A DNA stretch of 64,000 nucleotides from positions 40,725,115-40,789,114 of the forward strand of contig NC_045138.2 of the NCBI RefSeq assembly GCF_008831285.2. The letters are read 5' to 3'. Below the pieces are notes generated by a model that was not told where the DNA came from, searched no databases, and was given only the letters and a program-made list of their open reading frames with translations. Positions 22,561 through 34,137 of the stretch are shown here, one piece after another. A program made the translations under genes and the position numbers. This DNA comes from Nymphaea colorata. Lineage: Eukaryota; Streptophyta; Magnoliopsida; Nymphaeales; Nymphaeaceae. Position 1 is the stretch's first letter, and every line of letters begins with the position of its first letter.

Positions 22561-25500
22561 AAAAATCTCTTTTTACGTTCTTTTACAGGAGAAGGTCGGC
22601 CTGAGAGATCGAGTCAGGATGAAGTTGAAGGAGGTGATGCGGGGAAAGTAAATGAGGGCAAATACTTCAAAAAAAGTGGGCTCCCTGCTTCCTCCTGCTG
22701 CCATTCAGGACAGAAGGGTAATTCAAGTATGGGCAAACGACAAGGAAGATGGTTTTGTCCTCATCGATTTGGTGTGGTTTGAGAAGCAGAGGAATATGGA
22801 ATTTATGAGAGGGAGTGCCCCCATCTTTGATTTTGTCCTCACCCAGGACAGTCTGGGAATAAAAGCCTGGCTTTTCCTATTCCCCATCTGCACTCTCTTC
22901 CAAACATGCCCTAACAAAACAAAAAACAACACCCTTGTTTTGTTTTCTTTACAGTGCCCATGGGGATTGCAAAGCAAACTTTTTGAGTGCTTCCAAACCA
23001 CCTCCTTCTTGTCCTCTTCTCCGTTCATCCCTAGCAAGGACAAAGAGACAAAGAGCTGGGTTTGAAAACCCTAGCTCCCCAAAATATTAAAAAAAGACAT
23101 ATTCCCACCATCCCCCTACCCCCAGTTACAGACCTTTTTTGATCCATTTGAACTGGTTATTTCTTCCCTGTTAGCAACACCTCCGTGTTTCCTGCACTCA
23201 CTTTTACCTAATCCTGCACCAACACAACTTGGTGGTCATTGCACCAAGCCCTCTTCCCTTTTATACCGTCAGTGAATGTGTGAGTCAACCGTGTCTGGGT
23301 ATCTCAGATTTGTGATCTTGTCAAAACAAATGATCACAATATCAACAGAAACTTTCAGATCTTTGTGAGATATGAAGGTCCATACCTGAGAAGAAGAGGG
23401 AGGAGGAGCTCCAACAAGGTACACAAGCTCTGTAATAATCATACAATACACAGTGGTGCATGTATTGGCTGAAAAGGAATATTGATAAAGAGCAGGGGAC
23501 CAATGCCTTCCTCAGTGAGCCTGTCAAATGGGTTTCTGTTTTCTAATTTCTTTTTGGGGTTCAGGCTTATGTCCCACAGAATATTTACAAAGTTCCAAGT
23601 CTTTCCATTGGCTTCAATGGTGAGCCAAGACAATTTAAGCATATCAGAGTCAGACCTGGACAAAAGAAAAAAAAAAATACAGTTGCTGGGAAAAGAATAA
23701 GGGGAGTGAAAAGAAGAAGGGGTTTTACTGAGCCCACTTGAGACACAAAAAGACTGAATAACTATAAGACTGCATGATCTCAAGCTTATTTAAGAGGCCT
23801 AGTTTGTACCTTTGCATAGCTTCATGCATGAAAAAGAAAGCTCATGTTGGCTTTTATTGTTTGAGGCTGATGAGGATGAGGGTATTGGGGAGTTGCCAAT
23901 TTACAAGGGCCACCGAGAGAACTTCCAAAAGCTTTCATAAAGTGGGTCGTCGGTAGCGTGTGTCATCGTCGGAGGCATCGTTTCAAACAGAGAAGGTGGG
24001 ACTTCTTCGAGGTGAAAAATGGAATTTAGGGTTGTCCTCATCCTCCACAGCTGGTCAAAAGGTGGTTGCAGTTGCAGACTCTCTTAAAAGAGAAGGCCTC
24101 CTCAGAGAAACACACAGAAACAAACAAACAAACAGAAAGAAAATGATTAGACCGATTCTCCTGTGAAAAAAAATTCTCCTCACAGTGCAATTTGCAAGAG
24201 GGTAGATCCGCGCCATCGGTGTCTGAGATGCTGCTGCAAAATTGTCTGATTGGCATTGCTTTAAATCCATTATTTGGCATAAATAGTTGATGGGGACACG
24301 GATGGACTTCATTTTGTTGGGTTAGTTCGACAAATTTTTTTGTATTTTTTTGCTGCATATTAGCACGACATGATACATCATGCCCATTGAAATCTAGGCA
24401 GTTCTGATTATTCATTTCAACGAGTAATATAACTTGGACAGAGCCATCAGATACAGTAAAAACTTGGACCATCCTTTGGCATAGCCATCTGATCCTGTTT
24501 AGAATTTGTGTGTGTTTAAGCATTCGATGGACCTATGGAGCGGGTGAATATCAGGAAGATTTGATGTTGTTTGGATTGCAACTAAGTCTCACAAATGGTA
24601 AGTGCAGTTTCGTCGGGTTGGAAACAGAAAAATGTATGTATATTTACCATTCCCTTTTACAGTAGAATTTCTTGTATCTTTTCACTGTGTTCTTTTAGAG
24701 TAATATTTGTATATCTTTGGCGAAAGCTTTCTCATTACTTCGGCTTTACGGCAAGGATGGCACCATGCCAACATCAAGTTTTTGGCGTTTTTCAACTTCA
24801 AGGCATCAAGCAGACCCACCTAACCAAGTGGGTGGAGCCCTCGCGGATATCTTATAATAAAGCTTGCTTTACATATGCACCTGGTTTTCCATAGCTCCAT
24901 GATAACTATGGTCATTTTTTTTGTCATGGTAATGTCAATTCATGACCTCATGAAATTTGTTCCCTTTAAGCAAACCAGTTCCTCCAAGGAAACGATTCCT
25001 TATTCTCAACATCTTTCGGTCGCGAAATTAACGATGAGTTAGACAAGTCAAGATCGAAGAACAGAATGGCAGTAGAAGGGATGGAGAGAAGATCAATGGT
25101 GGCCGTTCCTTTTATTTTCATGGTTTCTAATTCTCCCTTTAATTACGTGACCAGAAACTGAGCTTAAGAAAATTGAAATTTCATAGCTTTGTCGTATTCA
25201 TAAATGTGAACAAGCAGCCGGTTGCTTTATATTTTTCTTTCTTGGCTTCTCTTCGGAAGAAACAATCTTGGCGTAGTTCTTAAGTGGACCATTTTGTCTT
25301 GATGTTGGCAACATTCAATCGACCAAAGACTTCGAAGAAGATACCAACTTGCGCCAACGACTCAATTTCCTCGATAAAATAAAGACTGTCGACATTAACT
25401 TTATTTTATTATGATGAGAAATCCTTCAAGGATAAGACCACTTAATGAACTCCCCATGGCAGCACTCATGAGCACAGGCACCGTCCTTGTCCAAGACAGG

Positions 25501-26094
25501 ACCACGTAAAAGTTTTGGCCACAGACTTGCTAGACTTAAACTGGAGATAAGGTCTTCATTTTACTCCAAAGGGTTTAGCCCGTTGGTTCTGGCAAATGTC
25601 TAGTGGACAACTGGTTATAGTTGGTTTAATGGCTGGTAGACGACTGGTTGCTAGTTGGTTTAAGTGGCATAGACCTCACCCTCTTGCGCAAGCCAAAACG
25701 ACCTAAAACAGCCCTGAACCTTAAAGACAGACGACAAAGGGGTCTTCGCTCCGCGTCGACCTTCTTCAGAATGCCCCCGACCTACGGTTTTCATTTTAAC
25801 ATCCTTCTTGACCTGGTTTGCTTGGCCTGGTGGCTTTTTGTCCCCTCAAACCCCAAGTTCTTCCTGCCTTAACTACTAGTCTTTCTCCCCAAGATAGGCT
25901 GTTACTCTGTCTTCAAGATTTTTGGTGTTTGCTGAGTCCCATTTTCAATGTTATTATCAGTTAAAGTGAAGAAAAGTTTTAAAAGTCTTCGTTACTCATT
26001 GTCCCATACGTTAATGTCTCTACCTAACCATGCATGTGGAGCTCTTGCAAACTATCTTCCTCTGTTTCACGGTTTGCCCACCGATCTTGGCGAC

Positions 26095-26129
<35 letters not shown>

Positions 26130-26925
26130 TAAAAAACTGCTTTCCACCTCAAACCCTTAAAGTCATAGCCTTGTGTATTTAAGGTTCTGGTTTGCTTCAA
26201 GGTCTGTGGATACTTAAACCTTACGACTTGAAAGGATACACATAAAAAGATCCAGACCTTGTGGGCAAAAGAAGAGGGGTTAACACATGACAAGCAAGCA
26301 CTTCCCATGTACAAATCCCCACATATTGCAGAGAATTCATTGGTTCTCTTGTTCATAAATAGTAACAAGAATCATAATAATAATATGTCGTTTATGCCTG
26401 CAGATGTAAATGAATTGTTTCCCACATTTTTGAATAGCCAATGCCTAATGTATTACACGTGATCTTATTGTTTAATAAGTATGTGCATCAGCCATGGCAC
26501 GAGACGACAGGCCAACGTGCTTTTGACATCATGTACTGCTGGTATAATACTTCTAAATGCTCTAGTAACATTTAAAAAGTTTTTTTTTTCGAAATATTAG
26601 TCTAAAATATAGTTATTTACTGACATAATTTGCATTTTTATGGGCCCCAGTTTCAGTAATACAACTTGGGATCCTATTCAACTTCAGGGTGTCCAGATCC
26701 AGATTTGGATTGGACAGCCCTTGTGTTGCTGATTTTTTCTACAGTAGTGCTGCCGAATAAAAGACTTGTCCTTTCCTCGCAGCCGCAACTAAAGCATTTA
26801 CTGGTTTGTCAAGGCACGTTACGTCTCAACATAGAAATTAATGCACCAAAAAAAAGAAAAAATACAACACGCATTAGCAGATGCTGCATGTGTCACAATA
26901 ATGCCTTTCTGGAGCTGTAGTTGGG
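22561..26925. other. Intergenic region, no supported gene
   Basis: Short open frames on both strands (for example 22652-23065 + and 24038-24523 -) have no recognisable domains, no codon-like continuity beyond one frame and no conserved motifs. A (TA)n run sits at about 26094-26130. I can support nothing as a gene here. Confidence 0.45.
26094..26130. repeat. (TA)n microsatellite
   Basis: AT alternation interrupted once by TATG. Confidence 0.9.
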
Positions 26926-27105
26926 AATAATGAATTGGCTCTTGTCGATTTTGTTAAGTATTTTCCTTTGAAACATGTCTTTCATATTTCGGTTAATGCA
27001 GGAAAAGAAGTCTTGAACTGGCTAGACAAGATAGATCACACGCAGGCTGGATATTTTGTAAAGATCATTGTTGCTAAAGTTGGTGCTAAGAGTAATGTAT
27101 TTCGG
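26926..27105 (+). other. Unassigned open stretch, possible exon or transposon fragment
   Basis: From about 26926 a forward frame reads NELALVDFVKYFPLKHVF, continues through GKEVLNWLDKIDHTQAGYF and VKIIVAKVGAKSNVFR, and is followed by a good donor (GGGTGAGT at about 27102). The composition looks more protein-like than neighbouring frames, but I recognise no family and see no matching partner exon. It may equally be chance or an old transposon piece. Confidence 0.2.
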
Positions 27106-27781
27106 GTGAGTTTCTATTCAATCTTTTGTCTCGTTTCACTAAGATATAAAGTTTGTTTCTGATACTTCAGACTGCCGTTTTCACTGTGCTTCAACTTATA
27201 CATCGCTCAATCTTTTGTAGTATGTAGAACATGTTGACATCCTGACAATCAAAATAAAAATTAACCACCGACCCGCTCCCACTCCAAACTGTTTTGCGAT
27301 CAGGAACTTAATGGACGTGTGTTTGCTGATACAGGCTAATTTTTGTAATTAATAGAAGAAATTCGAACCTTGTTACTAATATGGCTTTGTATCGGAGCGT
27401 ACCGGTTGACATGTAAGCATATGTATCGGTTGATATACACTGTATCGTCGTGAGGTGGTGAATTCAAAACTCCCAACCAGTGGTTCTGGCTAGAGTGAAG
27501 AAAGGAAGACCCGAATGTGAAGGTGGCCGGAAAACCTCCATTGACGCCGTTGTCTTACGCCTTTTCTCCGAAGCATTGCAATCTCTTCACGGTGCAACCT
27601 ACCATGAACACAAATGGTGGTTTGAGGCCGGTAGAGTAGACGGGTAGGTTTGGAGAAGATTGGGCCGTGGCTTTGCCCAACTAGTACCCAAACATCGACA
27701 AATCCAGCGGCGAAAAGCAAGGTTGGTACCATATTCTCTCCACGGTTCCATTCCCCTTTGAGTCATAGATAGGCCAAGAGA
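27106..27781. other. Intergenic region, nothing recognised
   Basis: Mixed-composition sequence ahead of the 92-bp tandem repeat. The stretch 27480-27780 is richer in G and C than its surroundings and may belong to the same element as the tandem copies. No coding motifs. Confidence 0.4.
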
Positions 27782-27956
27782 AAGTCTACCCTAGTAAGTT
27801 GTTCTCTCCCCCAGGCACATCGGGAGGACGACAGTCGGAAAGGTCGGCCGGAGTTGGGTCTTAGATCAAGTGGAAGTCTGCCCTAGTAGGCTGTTCTCTT
27901 CCCGGGCCATCGGGAGGAAAACAGTCGAAAAGGTGGGTCGGAGCGAGGTCTAGGCG
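27782..27956. repeat. Two tandem copies of a ~92-bp unit
   Basis: Copies start at 27782 and 27874 and share AAGTCT(A/G)CCCTAGTA, GTTCTCT, CATCGGGAGGA and ACAGTCG in the same order, then a (T/A)GGTCTTAG-like end. Identity is roughly 80 percent by eye. The GC-rich composition differs from the flanks. Confidence 0.85.
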
Positions 27957-29539
27957 AGCCAGCTAAAGGGTCGGCAGTCCACACAGTTACTAATAACATG
28001 GTTCTGTGCATCTGATTGAGCTGGACCAACTGATGTCAGATCGTTAGTTAGGAAAAGGAGATGATTATCTCATGGAAACTGGAAGTTCCTCACCCGCGAC
28101 AAACATTACCTAGGATTAATTTCTCTGCTTTTCGAAGACCCGGAGAAAAGATTTCATCGTCATCGTGAAGAAGTCGATCAGGCTCAGAGAAAAGTTAAAA
28201 AGGATAAGGTGTGCAATAAATGAGAACATATGGAGAACAGTTGGATCATTAGATTCGGTAGATGACAGTGCAAAACCATAAATTCCCGTCCAAACGCTTT
28301 ACAATACAGTTCTTAACAAAATGATGACGTCTTCATAAAACATGTACAATGTATTTAGAAAGGTCAATTTATTTCTAATAGAATAGTTTATTTTTTTATG
28401 ACTTTCGGGTAAACAGAGGAGCATCTTATTTTACTGAGTCGAAATTCCAACTAACCTCTTTATATTTTTAGGGTTTGACAAATGGTTGATTAATTTACTA
28501 AACACCAATTTGAGTGATATGAGTGCTTTTATGGAAGATTTCCACAAGCTGAAAAACTTTAACTTACGTGAGTCGTGAAACTTAATCTAAAGAAATTATC
28601 TTTCTTATTAAGGGTAACATTGTTTTCTAAATGTATTTTAACGTTTTTCCTTGTGTATTTGTAATTATAGTAAGCAGTATCTACAAATACTTTAAAAATT
28701 ATGCCGTTGTTTGCAAATCAGAGTTGCAGGTAGAGAGAGAGAGAACCGAATACCGCCACAGCCGATGCGGGGAGATCGAAAACCATGGCTTTTTCTTACT
28801 TTTGCGGTTTTCCGTCTTGAGGGAAACGACGGCGACGGCCAGAAGCCATCGTCAGTTTGAAACGTTTTTCCTTTCGCAATTCCAATTCTCTCACAGCCTG
28901 TAGCGTCAAATCCCAAGTTATTCCCAACACTCTTTTCCATTCTCCGCGGCAACCAGATAATTCCCCCTTTCGCACAAAATTCCATGCCTTTTAGCCCTTC
29001 TTTTGAAGAGAAATGAAAAAAAAGCAAGCAAGAAAACAAAACACGCGCAGGTTCAGACAAAAGAAGCCATTAACGATGGTACGAATGCTTTTTCTCTTCA
29101 TACGATGGATCCACCGACTTCCGCTCTCTCCCTCTTCTTCCGCCCTTTGAGTCCGATCGGCTCTTGACCGCAGATTTGTCGACGCACGGGATTCGGGAAC
29201 ATGTGGGCGTGCTTAGTGATCACTGATGATCGATCGGAGGAGGTTCAGTCGGATCCCGATAAAACATTCTCCAGTTGGAATCAGACGAACAGAGTTCTTT
29301 CTGATTATTTAACGTATATGCATTCATCGATCTTTTCTTCTTCCTTTTTTCTTTATATTACCAAGACATTCCTTTGTCCAGATCATTGTTCATTAGCCAG
29401 AAACAGCCAAATTCATTGCCAGTTTTAATTGTGTTAAAAAAATCCATTTATTTACTCAAAATGATTTTTAAAATATTTTTTTAGCGATTCACGACGGAGT
29501 CACTAATCCAGACAACACTGGTTCAAATGCATGTGCTTA
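27957..29539. other. Intergenic region, nothing recognised
   Basis: AT-rich, with a short GA run near 28733-28744. Frames at 28631-28903 (+) and 28692-29060 (-) overlap each other and show no domain. Confidence 0.4.
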
Positions 29540-29895
29540 GCTGCATGTGAGCCGAGTTGAGCTTGTTCCAACTCGACCTCACTCAAAAAATTTGACCTCT
29601 AGTCGAGCTGCATTTGAACGGCTTGAGCTCGACTCAACTAAACAAATCAAGCTTGAATTCGACTTGTGTTAACCTGCCTTGTTTTTTTATTTTAACTTGT
29701 CAACTTGTTTAACTCATTAACTCGCCAATCAAATACTTACAACTAAAACTCAACTCGTTTAATATTTTCAGCGTAAATTTAAACTCAAACTCACTCCTTT
29801 ATAAACAACAAGTAGACCTTGAGCCTAGTTTTTTTTTTTCAAGTGAGTTGAGTCAAGTCTAAGTTGGCTCAACTTGTTCTGCAGCCCTACTTAGC
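29540..29895. mobile_element. Dispersed repeat rich in GAGCTCGA/TCGAGTT words
   Basis: The segment has many variants of GAGTTGAGCTTG, CTCGACTCAA and AACTCGTTTAA around an AT-rich centre, and closes with GCAGCCCTA. A similar word pattern returns at 52720-52985 and in part at 31440-31515. This is a familiar style of non-autonomous plant repeat; I cannot assign the superfamily. Confidence 0.55.
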
Positions 29896-32800
29896 TCCTC
29901 ATCTTGCTCTTGTGTGATGGAATTCAAATAATGTTGGGCTTCGGGTTGAGTACCCGACGAGTACCTGGTACCCGACTAACTCGAGCCTAAAAAAACAAAA
30001 ATCGGGCCTACTCGGGTGAGTCCGACTGAGACCGGTTCGACCCAATAAAAAAAAGACGGAATTCTCCTTGTCTCACCCTTTTCACGCAGTGGTTCCTTTT
30101 AGATGACCTTTCTAAGATGCTCCAACATTTGCGTATGTGTGAAACCGGGGCATAGTCAAACCCATAAGTCGGTAAAGCTCTCAAAGAGACTCTTGTCAAT
30201 TTCAATCGACCTAACTTAGTTAAAGGATTTCGTCCAAAGTTGAGAAACACCAAAGTTAAGTTATCAAAACCAAAAATCAAGTAGTAAATCTCTTCAAAGC
30301 CAAAGATTGGCAGATTCAAAATCCTAAACTGACTGTTAAAAGTAGTTGGTGCTCTTACCTCTATGAGAAGGGCAGATTCAAAATCCTAAACTGCTAGTTT
30401 CTTTTTTTTACCTTCACTTTCCATCCTAAACTGTTAGTTTGGAACAACTGTTGTCCATGTTGCAGATTCAGGGACAGAGTGTGCATGTTCTTTCAAACAA
30501 CATGCAATGGATTAAAGCTATGTAACAGGTGATTCGCAGTCAAACTCGACTCCAACCGGTTTCCCACAAGACTGAAGTCGCATCTTAATTTTTGTTGTCG
30601 TACTCCCTCTAAGGAACTGGATATCATTTTATCTTACTCCTTGCAATCCAATAGTGAAAAATGCTATGCATGCAGCCATGGACGTAGGAGAATCTTGTTT
30701 TCTAACCACTTAAAATACTTGTGCCTTCTTCATTCTCTCGTTCAATTTTTTCAAGCAAGAGAGAAATGGCCTCGTTGCTCACAAAATTCGGGTGCAGCTC
30801 GAGTCCAACATGAGTACGAACACAATGACAATTGCTACGAAACTCTCGCTCTATTGTGCCGGTCATGAATTCCATTGATTCTCGTTCTCAGTTGCTTACT
30901 TGGTGGTCTCTCCTCCTCACAGCTTGCACATCGTAGACCAGGAATCTGGATATTAGGTTTGCATGTCACCTTTCAAAAAGCCCTCGACAAAAGCCAGTTG
31001 GTGGAATTAATTGAGTGGTTGGATCTGGTAAGTGGTTCTATCAGATGCACAGTTCAGAAAAGATCTGCAAATATCCAAATGTCAAAATTTAATTCAAAAC
31101 AGTAAGTTAAAAGTTTATTTATGTATGCGACCTAAGTTTGGTTGGTGAAATCATCTAAAACTTTTTCAACAGCCACGCGATGCAAACACAAACGCGGCAT
31201 GGCAGGACCACGGCACACCTGCAACACTGTAGTCAGGCCGTTTAAATGGGTGCATTGTCATGAGATAGACGGGCCATAAATAGGGCTGCAAGCACCATGC
31301 TCATGGATCAAGCCACTTGATGCGCCCAAGCCAGAGGCTGGGCTCAGTCCAGCCCACACCAAGTAGGGATCGCGTCACCGTGTGAGTGATATTGACCAGG
31401 TAGCTGCAACAGAGTCACCAACCAGACGGGTCACCAACCGGTCCCGTCGAGTGATGGGCAACAAGTCGAGTAACTTGAACTTGACATTGTTAAGGTTAGC
31501 TCGAGCTTGACTCATATTATAAAGATGTCAGATGCTCCAGCTTCTCGAGGGGTTTAGCATAGCTGGTCGAATCAGTAACTCATTAGTCATTGGTTTCATT
31601 TCTATGGTATCTATCCGGCTTGAGGAAGCGAACCTTGGCTCCTTGTTCTTCTACAAAGAAAGAAAGATCGTTTCCTTCAGGAATTGGTTCCACTCAGATT
31701 CAGTGCCATTTCAGCCCGGTCGAGCCAAGCTGGGACCAAGAAAAGGCCTTGAAGGACGGTGCCAAGCTCAATCGCTGAGACTGGCCTGTATTACATTGTC
31801 ACAAATATGGTTCTCGAGAAAAAAAAATATCGGTGAGGTTTTTCTCGGGGATTTTTCAGTAAAATTGTTCATTGTCAGGTAAATCGAAAGGTGAAAGTTG
31901 CATGTGTTCCTCTGGTGGCATAATCTGGTAAGCGTATGCCTAATCCCAACTTGCCTGAACTTAAAAAGAAAGGATTCCAAATAACATGAAGAAGAAAAAG
32001 ATCCACTGAGGGAGATATCGCTATTGCCAATCCAATTCTTACATCGTATTTACAGATAAAAGGGTAGTTGAACAGAAATTGAAGAATTAGAAGCTAAGAA
32101 CATAGTAAAAAAAAAAAATAAAAACAAGTTTTTTCAAAAAGAAAAGGAGAAAAATAAGTCAGCTGAAGTTTTGACAAAAAAAATGCCAAAACGAAAAAAG
32201 GGAAAAAGTGTTTTTGTCCTTTTTCTCATTTTAGATGTTTTTTTTTTCATTTTTTAATGCCAAGCTGTTTGTTTCTATTTTCTAATATTTATTTATCGCT
32301 TATCTATTTGATGTTGTCTTATTAGTTTCTCATTTCTTTTATTTTCTTCAAATTTTTAAAAGTTTATTGTATTTTTTTCATTTTTTTCTAGTTCACCGTA
32401 TTGTACCTGAAAAAAACATTGCCGTTTAAAACACAAAAACGATATTTGTGACTGTAGCTAAAACCAAGTTCAAAGCCCTAATTAACACCAACACTAGCTT
32501 CAGGAAATTGTTTAGTTTGCCATGTTTCAGATGGTTCAGCAAGGACTCGAGTGGCTCGGATTTTAGGTTGTGCATTCAGTTGAGTCTGAATTCATTTACG
32601 ACCCATTTGAAAAAACATGTAAACCATGCATGCCAAAAAACTTGATTTTACAATCTTAGTCTTCGAAAAATATTTTGAAGCTAAAACCAACTTTTCGGCG
32701 TGGTTTTGGGATGGTCTTAGTTCCACGGATCTGATGAGTGATTGTTTTTGGTGACACGAGAAGAAATCCACATCAAAGTTCATAGTTTACCAAACCAGCG

Positions 32801-34137
32801 ATCTCAGGGCAGGCCTAAGATCTGAACTTGAGATGCCCGTTTTGCTGTTTGTATTGTCAAAAGGTCTCATCTCCGATTTGAATCAGGAAAATTTTAACTT
32901 AAATTCGGGGATTTGAAATTCTGAAGATCTACAAATCAGATTAGATAAGAGGTAAGCAGATTACGTCCCTGGAATCATCCGAACTGGGTGCTAGGTGAAT
33001 AGTTTGCTTATGCTTTTGATGACCGAATTTGGATTTCTTTGATGGTTTTTGTGATTGTCCAAGTTTCGTTTACCTCTGACTGTTAGTCACATACGGAGCC
33101 CAAGTTAGCTGCTGGGATAATTTTTGAAAAGATAAAAATTAACATGAACCTCGGCCAAAGGAAGTGACTTCTTCGAGTGCAGGAAAGAGATTTTCTCCAC
33201 AGATGTCTCTTCAATCTTCATAATTCATATGGCCCCATGACAGCATGAGAAATTTTGTCCCAACCAGATCTGTGAAATATATGTAGAGAAAGGAAAAGAT
33301 GGTGGCCATTGTTTTAGATTTGTTTCAAGGAATGCAATTTCTATGGCGAGGTTACGCCTCCTTTTCAACAGAAATAAATAACCAAATTGCATCTGAGAAG
33401 AAGATTTTCGCCTTTACAGAACTGGAGAATGTGGCATTTCAAGTTGCCAATTGAAAAAACTTGTTATGCCTTCGTCCTTTATTCATTAGTTGAAGGAAAA
33501 GTCTAGTCCAGAACCCTCGTGGGAGTAGCCGTAAGACCCTTCAGGTCCTCCCCACTTGCCTTTCATATTTTGTTCATCGTATGCATGTAGCTATTGTACT
33601 TCATGACCAGAAAGACAAAGTTCTTAAACATTCGATTAAACTTTGGCATCATATACGAGACAGATAAATAAATAAACAAACAAATAAATAGGCAACAGCT
33701 CGGTAATGTATTCCTGGAGTTTTCTTAAAAGACACTTGAAACACTCTGATATATCATGATCAGGATGTCACAACCACATACAATTAACAAATTCCAGATC
33801 TTTGTAATATTAGAAAGCTAAGGTCTTTATTCAGCATATTTTTTGCAGGTCTAGCACAGCCAAACAAATGCAAGTGAAGACCTTAAAGATGGCAACATAT
33901 GCCCAAGATTAAGAACATATAACCAGTAGACACTCCATGGCTATGTTTCTTCAGAAGAAATGACCCAACTGAGTCCCCTTTCTGAAATCAACTTTATTAG
34001 AACTTCACATTACCTTCATCTGCCGCATCTGCTTACCTAGAAACTGCAGTTTACAGGACAAAGATTGTCAGCTGGGCAGCTACATAATAGTATAAAGCAG
34101 ATACCAGTCCTTCATAAAGGACACTGTACCTTGACAA
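29896..34137. other. Intergenic region, no supported gene
   Basis: No frame with recognisable domains. 31440-31515 contains more TCGAG-type words. 32100-32455 is a low-complexity A/T stretch that may be related to 42816-43195. The last ~100-200 bases should be the 3' flank of the calmodulin-binding protein gene. Confidence 0.45.
32100..32455. repeat. AT-rich low-complexity element, possibly shared with 42816-43195
   Basis: Long A and T runs. The end, GAAAAAAACATTGCCGTTTA then AACACAAAAACGATATTTGTG, resembles the end of the second AT-rich block near 43158-43200 (GAAAAAAACC...ATACAAGAACGACATTTACC). Confidence 0.35.

Noticed and set aside
22652..23065. 137-codon open frame on the plus strand
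   Set aside because: The opposite strand has an equally long frame, the protein has no motifs, and it lies in the likely upstream region of the SCL3-like gene.
24038..24523. 161-codon open frame on the minus strand
   Set aside because: No recognisable domain, Cys/His spacing not matching a zinc finger type, and overlapping alternative frames. Not enough to call a gene.
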